From a virus: 39,224 bases of DNA. Made by a program: the position numbers and the translations under genes. Position 1 is the stretch's first letter, and each line of letters starts with the position of its first letter. The notes below the pieces were generated by a model. It saw only the letters and a list, made by a program, of their open reading frames with translations. It was not told the origin of the DNA and searched no databases. The stretch is from IMG/VR virus record IMGVR_UViG_3300048055_000070, positions 1 to 39,224 of that record; one strand, written 5' to 3'. Of this stretch, positions 14,364-21,765 are shown piece by piece.

Positions 14364-14570
14364 ATGAAGCTAAGTATAGATCACATAGGAGTGGATGACC
14401 TCCCTTCTATTTCGTTAGGTTTGCAGTGTACAGAGAAGGCGCAGTTGTGTAAGGGGATTCAACCTGCCAACTCTGTAGAATATACGATTACTGAGGTGGC
14501 TAACATCCACTTTAGGCAGTATTTGGAAACACTAATAAACGCATCCAAAAGAATAGTGGAGGTAGATTAA
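14364..14570 (+). CDS. Small hypothetical protein, 68 aa
   Basis: A 68-residue protein with two cysteines (LQCTEKAQLCKG) and a C-terminal helix (NIHFRQYLETLINASKRIVEV). It starts three bases after the previous stop without a clear ribosome site and is followed by GGAGGTAG for the next gene. No family is recognised. Confidence 0.6.
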   Translation: MKLSIDHIGVDDLPSISLGLQCTEKAQLCKGIQPANSVEYTITEVANIHFRQYLETLINASKRIVEVD

Positions 14571-14571
14571 T

Positions 14572-14853
14572 ATGACACAATGGTCTCCTAAACCCCTGCG
14601 CCCAGCTACACAGGACGCTATATTCGCGATGTCGGAGGAGTATACGGTAGAGAAATCCTACCGTACTCCTATCCAACGACAACGAGACTTGGATGGTACG
14701 CCCTTTACAAAGGGTAACTACACCGGCTTGGGTCCTAGTGTAAACCTTTATCTTGGGGAAGATAGGCTTAGCAAGGGATCTGCTTCTGACGAACCGAAGA
14801 AGCAGATCGATCCTGACGCTATTATGAAAGCCTACTTGTCAGGTAATGGCTAA
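14572..14853 (+). CDS. Small hypothetical protein, 93 aa
   Basis: A 93-residue protein with no recognised family. It has a proline-rich start (WSPKPLRPAT), a central basic stretch (KSYRTPIQRQRDLDGTPFTKG) and a hydrophilic end. GGAGGTAG lies about eight bases upstream of the ATG, a strong ribosome site. Its last eight bases overlap the start of the kinase-like gene, so translation of the two is probably coupled, which suggests that the products act together or are needed in fixed ratio. Confidence 0.65.
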   Translation: MTQWSPKPLRPATQDAIFAMSEEYTVEKSYRTPIQRQRDLDGTPFTKGNYTGLGPSVNLYLGEDRLSKGSASDEPKKQIDPDAIMKAYLSGNG

Positions 14854-17413
14854 TGCGCAGTCTATCTCTGAGTTCCGCCGAGTAGCACGACTTAACGAGA
14901 GCCGGCTTCTCTATTCCATTGTCGGATACAAAGTACTATCACCTGAGGACCACTCAGATGTACTTTTGTCCAAGGGTGCAAGGCGCCCTCTAGGCATAGT
15001 TGCCTCTTCCTATTTGCTTGGGAAGCAGTTAGCGCACCTGTCTACTGAGATGTACAAATCCGTGGGGTATGCAGACTTGTCTGCGCTACAGGCGTACGAC
15101 CTCCCCCACGTAGATAAGCTGAACATAAGGGCTGCTACTGAGATCCGGAAGTTTTGTAGGCAGGTAGAAGAGTCCTTTGAAGCCAAGATCCTGAACTCCG
15201 GGGTCCATAAGTCGTTCTTCACAGACCCTTCTAGCCCAGAGTGGGCTCAGTTTTCTACACTGTTCGACACGTTCTACAACAACGTGATCTTGGACATCTT
15301 AACCGTGTCTAAGAACCTGGGACAGCTTGTAGCTATCCAAGAAGGTGAAGGCATCTACGCAGAGGCTGCCAACAGCAAAGTGGTGGTGCTCAAAGGCACA
15401 ACCGTGCTTGGCACATGCACTGTAACCGACATACTTAACAAGAGCCTCTCTGGGGTAAGCGTACAATACGTACCGCCCGGTAGTACCTTCGTAGATGGTG
15501 CACTGCGGGTGACCGACCGGCAGCTGTTTGTAGAGGCCCTCGCAAAGGCCAGCTCAGGCGTCTCAGGGGGCATCTCTCCTACAGTTAAGCCTGCAGGTCC
15601 TCCGAAGGAGAGCAAGCCCGCGAACCCCGGCTCCGTGGCTGGCGTGCCTGCTCCAAACCAACCAGTTGGCCCGGGTAGGGGCGAGAACACAGCTAACGCG
15701 CCTAAGGCGGGAGTAGAGTACGACAACCACGCAGCACCCGGGACACCGGAGTACGCGGCTGCCCAGGGTAAGCCTGGATGGGAAGAGTCCCAATCCGGTG
15801 GGCTGCGTCACCGGAAGGGTGTAACCGGCCCTAAAGCCTCCGCAGAAGAAGAAGAAGGAGAAGAGCCAGGGACAGAAGCGACGCTGACCCCAAAGGCAGC
15901 GCGAGCAACCGCTGAGGCGCGTGGTGGCGCTGGGGGAGGAGAACCAGTTGAGAGACACAACTGGAATACGGATGCAAAGGAGGGAGAAAGCACAGGCGCA
16001 GTAGACGAGACAGCACCAGAGCACGGGTTACCTCCAGAGCAGGATCTGTCCTCCCTGAACCAAGGAGCTATTGAGTACGGTGGACGCACTGACGTAGCGG
16101 CAAAGGTGGCACTAAACCACTTGACACAAGGTACGATTGCCTCAATCAAGCAGCTGGGTGATGAAGAGGCCGCGGGCATTCAAACGTCTTTCCGTGTAGC
16201 TATCGAGGAGAATGGCAGGGCGTTGATGAAGCCTACTGTTACGCACGATCCGACAGCCAAACCAGATCATAGTACGGGGATAGGGTCTGTTCCACGAAAC
16301 AGCGGGCACAACCACGAGGTTGCTGCGTACAACGTGTATACTATGCTGGGTTCGGATCTTGTTCCACCAACAGCAACGAGGTCGCACAAGGGCGTCCCCC
16401 AATCCATGCAAAAGTGGATGGAGGAGCACGCTGTAGGAGGGGTATACGCCAAGGGTATCAAACGGGGGCCTGGACGAAACACGACACGTGACATTATACG
16501 GTCCATGCCTGGAGATAAGCAGGAAGAACTAATAGAGCGTATGCACAGCATGATCACGGTGGACTTGGTCATCAACCACAATGATCGACACCGCAACAAC
16601 GCCCTTTTCAATGAAAAAGGCACCATGTACGCTATAGATAACACAGATGCCTTTGGTACCGGAATGAAGGGGACACGCAACACCTTCCACTACGACCTAC
16701 AGCGGAGTGGTGGGGTAGTTACGATACCTGAGACGCTCAAAACCAACTTAAAAAACAAGTCCTTGGGTGACTATAAGCGAGGACTAGGCGACAACCTACC
16801 GGATTGGCAGGTAGGCCAGACGTACTTAAGAGGTCAGTATGTTCTACACCTACAAGAAACAGAAGGCCACCTCGACGTAAACAAGTTCCTTCCAACGTTG
16901 GATGCTGCTGCGGGCGGCGATGAACAGGCGTTCCATGACCTTGTCCATCTAATCAAGGGGGAGGCACCACAAAAAGTCCCCGTACCTCAGTGGAGGTCCA
17001 AAACTAACATAAATTCTTTTGAGGAGTTTGACAAACGTAAAGCTGACAAAACGCTACCCAACGACCTCTTTGAGGCGTTTTCCAAGAAGTGGATTGACGA
17101 CAACAAGAGCAATCCTGCAAGCGCTAACCACGAAACGGCCAAGGAACTGGACGAGATGGGGGTATTTATGCCTGCGGCAGCTATGATGGACCCTTCTGCG
17201 TACCGCAAGACAGGGAAGCACCGTGAGTACGAAAATACTATAACCGGGGCTAACCCAAAGGCGGACATAGGTCACCTAGCGAGGCACAACAAGCCTGCAC
17301 AATCTTCACAAACTGCGTTGCCTGACCCCCAGAGTAGTGCTAGTGTCCAGCAGCAGTCGGAACCCGACCAGGAAGGGACTAACCCTGGTTTTAAAAAACG
17401 TAAAAGGACATAA
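14846..17413 (+). CDS. Kinase-like virion-region protein: structural N-terminus, 44-aa module, PI3/4K- or HipA-like kinase domain
   Basis: An 855-residue fusion. Residues 1-240 are a helical then beta-rich part of no known family. Residues 245-400 are a low-complexity linker with the 44-residue module (289-332) shared with the 904-residue protein. Residues 440-720 look like a kinase of the PI3/4-kinase/HipA-like fold: K462 in ALMKP as candidate ATP lysine, E491 in NHEVAAYNVYTMLG as candidate helix-C partner followed by LVPPT, catalytic loop DLVINHNDRHRNNAL with D580 and N585, and IDNTDAFG with D598 as metal ligand. The tail (780-855) is polar. All core residues seem present, so activity is plausible. 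Its place in the head gene block suggests packaging and delivery into the host (inference). Substrate unknown. Confidence 0.75.
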   Translation: MANAQSISEFRRVARLNESRLLYSIVGYKVLSPEDHSDVLLSKGARRPLGIVASSYLLGKQLAHLSTEMYKSVGYADLSALQAYDLPHVDKLNIRAATEIRKFCRQVEESFEAKILNSGVHKSFFTDPSSPEWAQFSTLFDTFYNNVILDILTVSKNLGQLVAIQEGEGIYAEAANSKVVVLKGTTVLGTCTVTDILNKSLSGVSVQYVPPGSTFVDGALRVTDRQLFVEALAKASSGVSGGISPTVKPAGPPKESKPANPGSVAGVPAPNQPVGPGRGENTANAPKAGVEYDNHAAPGTPEYAAAQGKPGWEESQSGGLRHRKGVTGPKASAEEEEGEEPGTEATLTPKAARATAEARGGAGGGEPVERHNWNTDAKEGESTGAVDETAPEHGLPPEQDLSSLNQGAIEYGGRTDVAAKVALNHLTQGTIASIKQLGDEEAAGIQTSFRVAIEENGRALMKPTVTHDPTAKPDHSTGIGSVPRNSGHNHEVAAYNVYTMLGSDLVPPTATRSHKGVPQSMQKWMEEHAVGGVYAKGIKRGPGRNTTRDIIRSMPGDKQEELIERMHSMITVDLVINHNDRHRNNALFNEKGTMYAIDNTDAFGTGMKGTRNTFHYDLQRSGGVVTIPETLKTNLKNKSLGDYKRGLGDNLPDWQVGQTYLRGQYVLHLQETEGHLDVNKFLPTLDAAAGGDEQAFHDLVHLIKGEAPQKVPVPQWRSKTNINSFEEFDKRKADKTLPNDLFEAFSKKWIDDNKSNPASANHETAKELDEMGVFMPAAAMMDPSAYRKTGKHREYENTITGANPKADIGHLARHNKPAQSSQTALPDPQSSASVQQQSEPDQEGTNPGFKKRKRT
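15710..15841 (+). repeat. 44-aa GVEYD...KGVTGPKAS module, copy 2
   Basis: Codes for residues 289-332 of the kinase-like protein, in the linker between its N-terminal part and the kinase domain. It matches 8238-8369 at 34 of 44 residues. Confidence 0.85.
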
Positions 17414-17416
17414 AAC

Positions 17417-17650
17417 ATGAAAAACGACACAGTACAATACGAGATCATATCAGCAGGTGACAAGGTTCTTGGCAAGGTCTGGTGGGACGAGGAAGCCTCC
17501 AAGATCGACACAGATAACCCACAACTCCTGGATTTTTTGAAGGATGAGCGCTACAATGGGATAACGTTTCGCGACGGTGAGAAGTTTCTACAGAGCCTAG
17601 GTAAGATATTTACCAATGGTTATGTCTCTGTCAAAAAAGTAAAGAAGTAA
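17417..17650 (+). CDS. Small protein directly downstream of the kinase-like gene, 77 aa
   Basis: A 77-residue protein with two tryptophans in VLGKVWWDEEASKIDTDNP and the segment GITFRDGEKFLQSLGKIFTNGYV. I recall small phage proteins of this general kind (VLG-x-VWWD, DNPQLL, DGE-x-FL) encoded near head morphogenesis genes, but no function is known to me. It starts three bases after the kinase-like gene with AAAGGA as ribosome site. It could be a partner, chaperone or inhibitor of the kinase-like protein, or an unrelated head protein. Confidence 0.65.
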   Translation: MKNDTVQYEIISAGDKVLGKVWWDEEASKIDTDNPQLLDFLKDERYNGITFRDGEKFLQSLGKIFTNGYVSVKKVKK

Positions 17651-17651
17651 C

Positions 17652-18194
17652 ATGGCCATATTCACACCAGACAAGCTCAAGCCTGTAGGAGACACGGTAA
17701 CGCCCATACAGAAGGGTATGCGCCGCGTCTCGTTGGACTTGTCCTCTACGTCTTCCGAGGACACTGTCATACCTTTGCTACAGACGGAGATTTCGCGTAT
17801 AATTACCCCCTCCAGTTTCTTGTTCAAATCGTTGTACGATTTTGACATAGAGAGTAATGAAGGAGTAACTAATCTACTACACCTGCTGCCTATCCTAGAT
17901 CCAGACATTATCAAGCTACTTGTGGTAGAGATTTGGCCGGGATACCCAACAGACCGAGAACTGTTTAATATTGACCACACAAGGTCAGAAATCAAAGGCT
18001 ATTTGCTGGACTTAGTAGAAGGGGGCATGATTGAAGAAGGACAAGAAGGAGAAGAAGGAGAAGAGGCAACAGGAGGAGGAGACTTCCCCCTCGTTGACGA
18101 GGACCCAGCAGAAGGCCTTGGTGAGCCTGAGGATGTTCCCGACGCCCCTGGGGCAGTTCAACGCCCTGGAGATGGCGATGTTCCGCCGACTTAG
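17652..18194 (+). CDS. Hypothetical protein with acidic repetitive tail, 180 aa
   Basis: A 180-residue protein. Residues 1-120 look globular (PLLQTEISRIITPSSFLFKSLYDFDIES, LLHLLPILDPDIIKLLVVEIWPGYPTDREL). From residue 125 it turns into Glu/Gly repeats and an acidic, proline-rich tail. The last 74 bases are also read in the +1 frame as the start of the next small gene. Either the two are ordinary overlapping genes or a shift of frame joins them; see findings. Function is unknown. Confidence 0.65.
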   Translation: MAIFTPDKLKPVGDTVTPIQKGMRRVSLDLSSTSSEDTVIPLLQTEISRIITPSSFLFKSLYDFDIESNEGVTNLLHLLPILDPDIIKLLVVEIWPGYPTDRELFNIDHTRSEIKGYLLDLVEGGMIEEGQEGEEGEEATGGGDFPLVDEDPAEGLGEPEDVPDAPGAVQRPGDGDVPPT

Positions 18195-18342
18195 AAACAT
18201 GGAGCCATTCACCCGGGGAGACATTGAGTCCTTCGGTTTTAACCTTGCAAAAGTAAAGCTGTTCTTCAACTCAGGCATCTTCGTTAAGAACCCCCACCAC
18301 ACGCAGACACAGTACAAAGTAAATGAAGAAATATTCAAATAG
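18121..18342 (+). CDS. Small protein overlapping two neighbours, 73 aa (start uncertain)
   Basis: The +1 frame relative to the previous gene codes for a protein-like sequence ending MFRRLRNMEPFTRGDIESFGFNLAKVKLFFNSGIFVKN and so on. I chose GTG 18121 because GAAGG lies five bases before it; ATG 18133 and ATG 18172 are other options. The frame stays open back to 18031, where it reads Lys/Glu repeats, so a frameshift product from the upstream gene is also possible. It overlaps the next gene by 20 bases. No family is recognised. Confidence 0.55.
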   Translation: MSLRMFPTPLGQFNALEMAMFRRLRNMEPFTRGDIESFGFNLAKVKLFFNSGIFVKNPHHTQTQYKVNEEIFK

Positions 18343-19624
18343 CGTTTCTAAGGCACTAGGGTTTGGGCACGGCCCAGATCCAGAGCACGTTTACGTTTAC
18401 TGTACTGGCTTTGGTGCAGTAAAGAAGTATTTTTGGAAGGACAGGGGAGGAAACTACTTCCTGTACTCCAACGCTGCTCCCGATAGTGACGACTACAAGC
18501 CAGTGTTGGGTGTGCCTAACATTGATCCGAACCAGCCAATGCCTCAAACAGACCCGGAGTACTTCACAGAAGACGGGTTTAAGCGCAACCAAGCAGTGGA
18601 TGACGGGGTTATAACCGAGCGTAATCCTACGTACGACCCCCAGAATGCCCGCAACATCTGGTTTGAGGTAGTTCACAACGGTGAAATGACCCGGTACATC
18701 TACAAGGACTCGGATGTGCGGGAACAGTTGTACCTGTGGGTACAGCACCAGCTTAGGCTGGCAGACTCTAGCCTCACGAGCTACCGGCACTACTCTTACG
18801 ACCTGTTCCAGAGTGACCACCCGAAGGACAAGGTAACTGGCGCCATCCTGCTGCTGATTGAGCAGGGGCACTTTATGCCTGAGGAGCTTGTTAACGCGTT
18901 GGTTAGCGACGTAGAATACATTGAAGACACCGTAAAGCTCTTGGGGCGGAAGATCCACTGTGACACGGTGTTGCTAGACTTCTTCACCAGCATCACAGGG
19001 AGCAGGGAGCCGTCTGATCCCTTGTTCATCATCCAGACCGCACACGGCAAGAACCCGGTAGGTATCAACTACTTGCACTCTGTACTGTCTTCCATAGGCA
19101 CCAACCACCTCTGGTTGTTTGCTTGGCACGCCAACCACATCTATTCCAAGATCATGCACAGGCTCTCAGCCTTCGGCCTGAGCTACAAGGAAGCGGACGC
19201 ACAAGCTCTAATGGAACTATCCTCTGCGATGTCTATCAGGGATAACCCCGAGGCCTTTATCGACAAGAAGGTGCGGGCCACGCTTGAAGCTAACTACGGC
19301 GCGGCAGTAGAGGGAGAAGAAGTTGACGAGGAAACCAAGAAGTCCCTCAGTTTCGTAGATCAGGACTCCTTTGGTATCATCGAAGTAAGTTCCGCTCAGA
19401 TTGAGCGTACTACTGACGAAGTTCAGTTTTCTATCTGGCTGCACGCAGAACCGCTGCACGACCTAACGCCGGAGGAAGAAGCCGCGATACAAGAGGCTAT
19501 GGCCTCACTGTTGGGTGACCAACAGGACGAGGAAGACGAGGCAGGGGAATCGGGCGCTACGGGGGATGCAGACGATGCCGCTCCCCAAGAACAGTCAGGA
19601 GACCCTAATGCAAAACCCGTCTAA
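18323..19624 (+). CDS. Hypothetical structural-block protein, 433 aa
   Basis: A 433-residue protein with no family I can name. The N-terminal half is rich in aromatic residues (HVYVYCTGFGAVKKYFWKDRGGNYFLY) and the middle is helical (VREQLYLWVQHQLRLADSS, ILLLIEQGHFMPEELVNALV, HLWLFAWHANHIYSKIMHRLSAFGLSYKEADAQ). The last 45 residues are acidic and low complexity (GDQQDEEDEAGESGATGDADDAA). It starts within the end of the previous small gene and its end overlaps the next start by 17 bases. Size and position suggest a minor head or portal-vertex component, without direct proof. Confidence 0.68.
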   Translation: MKKYSNSVSKALGFGHGPDPEHVYVYCTGFGAVKKYFWKDRGGNYFLYSNAAPDSDDYKPVLGVPNIDPNQPMPQTDPEYFTEDGFKRNQAVDDGVITERNPTYDPQNARNIWFEVVHNGEMTRYIYKDSDVREQLYLWVQHQLRLADSSLTSYRHYSYDLFQSDHPKDKVTGAILLLIEQGHFMPEELVNALVSDVEYIEDTVKLLGRKIHCDTVLLDFFTSITGSREPSDPLFIIQTAHGKNPVGINYLHSVLSSIGTNHLWLFAWHANHIYSKIMHRLSAFGLSYKEADAQALMELSSAMSIRDNPEAFIDKKVRATLEANYGAAVEGEEVDEETKKSLSFVDQDSFGIIEVSSAQIERTTDEVQFSIWLHAEPLHDLTPEEEAAIQEAMASLLGDQQDEEDEAGESGATGDADDAAPQEQSGDPNAKPV

Positions 19625-20681
19625 CTACTTTGACGCGTGGGAGGAGCTATACAAGGCGCGCAAGGCCAAAGGTTTGGCCAAGTGGGGGCGCCTACAGAAG
19701 ATCACGCACAAGCTGGGAGCCAAGCAAAGCAAAGACATCACGTTTACTTGCTGCCACCCCAAGCACGGAGCATCTGGAGATACCCACAATTTGGGATCTT
19801 CTGAGGGCAACCTGCACTTCCTGCTAGGATACGTTAATCCTGGGTTTGCCCTGGCTCCGTACCACTGGCACATCATCTACCCTGACCTGAGCGAGGACGA
19901 GCTACGTGACGTTACCCAAGGCAGGCGGCACCCAGCACAGCCCGTGCTTTGGGCTACGAGCAAGCTACCAGTGGAGATGGAGGGGGACGACACAGAAGGC
20001 ACCGTCCACCCGTTTGCATTCATCGCCAAGAAGCGCAAGGACGTAGACCTACGCAGCATCAAGGTGGACGGCTACGTGGCCGACCCCAAGGAACGGGTTG
20101 TTTACGACCAGAAGAACAACGCCGTGTACAAGTGGGAGCTAATCCAGGATTCACTCTTTGCAGGAACTAACCCTGAGATAGCTGAGGCTATGAGCGTGGA
20201 CCTTGAAGAGGCATCTGCACCTGAAGTACCGGAGATCGTTAAGCATTTGGTTACACCAGGCCTGTGGGCAAGCGATGTGTACCCTCTAGTAAAGTCGTTG
20301 TTCCCTGTACCAGGGTCAGTGATTTCCATTCCAGTACAAAACGAAACTGTATATGCACTAGTTAAGTCCAACGAGCTTTCTTTCGTAGATGCAGTGGGCC
20401 AACAGGTCAGTGTTGAAATCTATGACACATGGACAACCTCACTTTCGTTGACCCCTGACGTTCTTTTTCCAACAGTAATATTCGATTTTGGTGTAAAGTA
20501 CCTTGGAATCGACCCGACACTGGCGAAGAGTACTCCCACCCCCGTTGAGACGTTACCGAGCGTAGTTAGTGGCTTCTCAAGTCCTGGGTTTGATAACGTA
20601 CCCGCGTGTTACACAGAAAATATGCACAAGTCAGTAGTTAGAGACGGGCATACCTCTAGACTGGTAGTAACCACAAAATAA
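19608..20681 (+). CDS. Hypothetical structural-block protein, 357 aa
   Basis: A 357-residue protein of unknown family. The first 120 residues hold CCHPKHGASG and FALAPYHWHIIYPDLSEDEL; the middle (130-200) has VLWATSKLPVEMEGDDTEGTVHPFAFIAKKRKDVD and looks beta-rich. The C-terminal third is beta-rich and hydrophobic. AGGAG eight bases before ATG 19608 decides the start; an earlier in-frame ATG at 19515 would overlap the previous gene by more than 100 bases. The stop overlaps the next gene (TAATG). Confidence 0.68.
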   Translation: MQNPSNYFDAWEELYKARKAKGLAKWGRLQKITHKLGAKQSKDITFTCCHPKHGASGDTHNLGSSEGNLHFLLGYVNPGFALAPYHWHIIYPDLSEDELRDVTQGRRHPAQPVLWATSKLPVEMEGDDTEGTVHPFAFIAKKRKDVDLRSIKVDGYVADPKERVVYDQKNNAVYKWELIQDSLFAGTNPEIAEAMSVDLEEASAPEVPEIVKHLVTPGLWASDVYPLVKSLFPVPGSVISIPVQNETVYALVKSNELSFVDAVGQQVSVEIYDTWTTSLSLTPDVLFPTVIFDFGVKYLGIDPTLAKSTPTPVETLPSVVSGFSSPGFDNVPACYTENMHKSVVRDGHTSRLVVTTK

Positions 20682-20902
20682 TGGACCAATACCTACTAAA
20701 TTGTCCGAAGTGTCACGAAGTCATCTTGAAGTCAAATGAGACCGAGGCCAAAGTTAGAGGGAAGTGCATTGTGTTGAAGAAGGGACAGGCGTTCTCTGTG
20801 TGTAAGCGCTGCGATACAGAGGTCCAGATACCGCTGATGTTAGACGATGTTCTGGTGAAATCACTAAAAAGAGAAAAAACGGCACGATTGTATCTAAAGT
20901 AG
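20681..20902 (+). CDS. Com-like zinc-ribbon protein, 73 aa
   Basis: A 73-residue protein with C8-P-K-C11 and C41-K-R-C44, two cysteine pairs separated by a beta-rich segment (KVRGKCIVLKKGQAFSVCKRC), the layout of a zinc ribbon similar in style to the Com translational regulator of phage Mu. The C-terminus is charged. Its role could be nucleic-acid binding. It is the last gene before the promoter and terminator upstream of the prohead protease. The start shares a base with the previous stop. Confidence 0.6.
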   Translation: MDQYLLNCPKCHEVILKSNETEAKVRGKCIVLKKGQAFSVCKRCDTEVQIPLMLDDVLVKSLKREKTARLYLK

Positions 20903-20931
20903 TTGACACCCGCCTAAAAACCCGTTAGTAT
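20903..20931 (+). promoter_or_regulatory. Sigma70-type promoter upstream of the head gene block
   Basis: A perfect -35 box TTGACA (20903-20908), a 17-base spacer and -10 box TAGTAT (20926-20931), with transcription expected near 20938. It overlaps the stop codon region of the zinc-ribbon gene and lies about 25 bases before a strong terminator. It would serve the prohead protease-capsid block only if transcripts pass the terminator. Confidence 0.7.
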
Positions 20932-20960
20932 TATTCTACTAATCTTAGTTGTTACTCATA

Positions 20961-20998
20961 AAGGAGTCACACGCACCAAGCGTGTACTCCTTTTTTTT
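20961..20998 (+). terminator. Rho-independent terminator before the prohead protease gene
   Basis: AAGGAGT-C-ACACGC pairs with GCGTGTACTCCTT around the short loop ACCAA with a single bulged C, and is followed by eight T. It would end transcription of the genes upstream. It also lies just downstream of a promoter, so a transcript of about 60 bases could result. Confidence 0.85.
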
Positions 20999-21013
20999 GT
21001 TTTAAGGACTTCA

Positions 21014-21754
21014 ATGAACCAAGGCTGGAAAGACGCTGAAACCTTTGAATGCTGGCTACCTGCTCGCGCTGTCCTCGTAAAGGGCGGCACGAAGGGTGCT
21101 GATAAGACAGGAAAGCGTTGGATATCCGGGATTGCCTCCACAGATGCCAAGGACTTGCAGGGCGAGATTGTGGACCAGCAGGGAATCAACTTTGATTACT
21201 TCCTCAAGCACGGCTGGTTTAACAACGACCACAAGCCTGGTTTCGAGAACAAGGTCGGCCAACCCACTGAGTGCAAGGTCACCAAGCAGGGTCTATTCGT
21301 AAAGGGCTACCTATTTGAGAAGCATCAGGTCGCTGACTCCATCTGGGATCTAATGAGTTCCCTGGACAACACACAGGCTGACCGAAAAGTAGGATTTTCA
21401 ATCCAAGGCAAAGTCACCCGCAGAGACGGCAACAAAATCAAGGAATGTTGGATTTCTGAGATCGCGATTACTGCCTGCCCGGTGAATCACACAACTTGGT
21501 GTGATATCGCCAAATCACTTTCATCCCAACCATGGGATTTGAATAAAGACAACGATAAAAACGAAACAAAAAACAAAGCCCTTTCAGCTGGTTCCGTCGT
21601 GGTTCCAGAAAGTCTGGAAGGCAAGGCAACTGACACGACAACGTCGAAGTCGCTTTCGTATGATGAGGCAGTCGAATTGGTTATGAAATCCAAGGGAATC
21701 CCTGAGGACGCTGCCAAATCAGTAGTCAACGTAATTTTTAGTGTGTACAGCTAA
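21014..21754 (+). CDS. Prohead protease, 246 aa
   Basis: A 246-residue protein of the HK97-type prohead protease family, which cleaves scaffold and capsid proteins inside the prohead. Visible marks are ISGIASTDAKDLQGEIVD near residue 37, the candidate catalytic histidine H73 in NNDHKPG, the candidate serine S129 in VGFSIQGKV, and the downstream KECWISEIAITACPVN strand with E149. The C-terminal 80 residues (from about 170) are charged and low complexity, as expected of a self-cleaved delivery tail, then end in a short helix. AAGGACT precedes the ATG. It is followed by the scaffold-like and capsid genes, the canonical order. Confidence 0.9.
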   Translation: MNQGWKDAETFECWLPARAVLVKGGTKGADKTGKRWISGIASTDAKDLQGEIVDQQGINFDYFLKHGWFNNDHKPGFENKVGQPTECKVTKQGLFVKGYLFEKHQVADSIWDLMSSLDNTQADRKVGFSIQGKVTRRDGNKIKECWISEIAITACPVNHTTWCDIAKSLSSQPWDLNKDNDKNETKNKALSAGSVVVPESLEGKATDTTTSKSLSYDEAVELVMKSKGIPEDAAKSVVNVIFSVYS

Positions 21755-21765
21755 CGGAGTTAATA

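Noticed and set aside
14846-15565. MuF-type head morphogenesis domain in the N-terminal part of the kinase-like protein.
   Set aside because: I could not find MuF-like motifs; the region is left as unknown.
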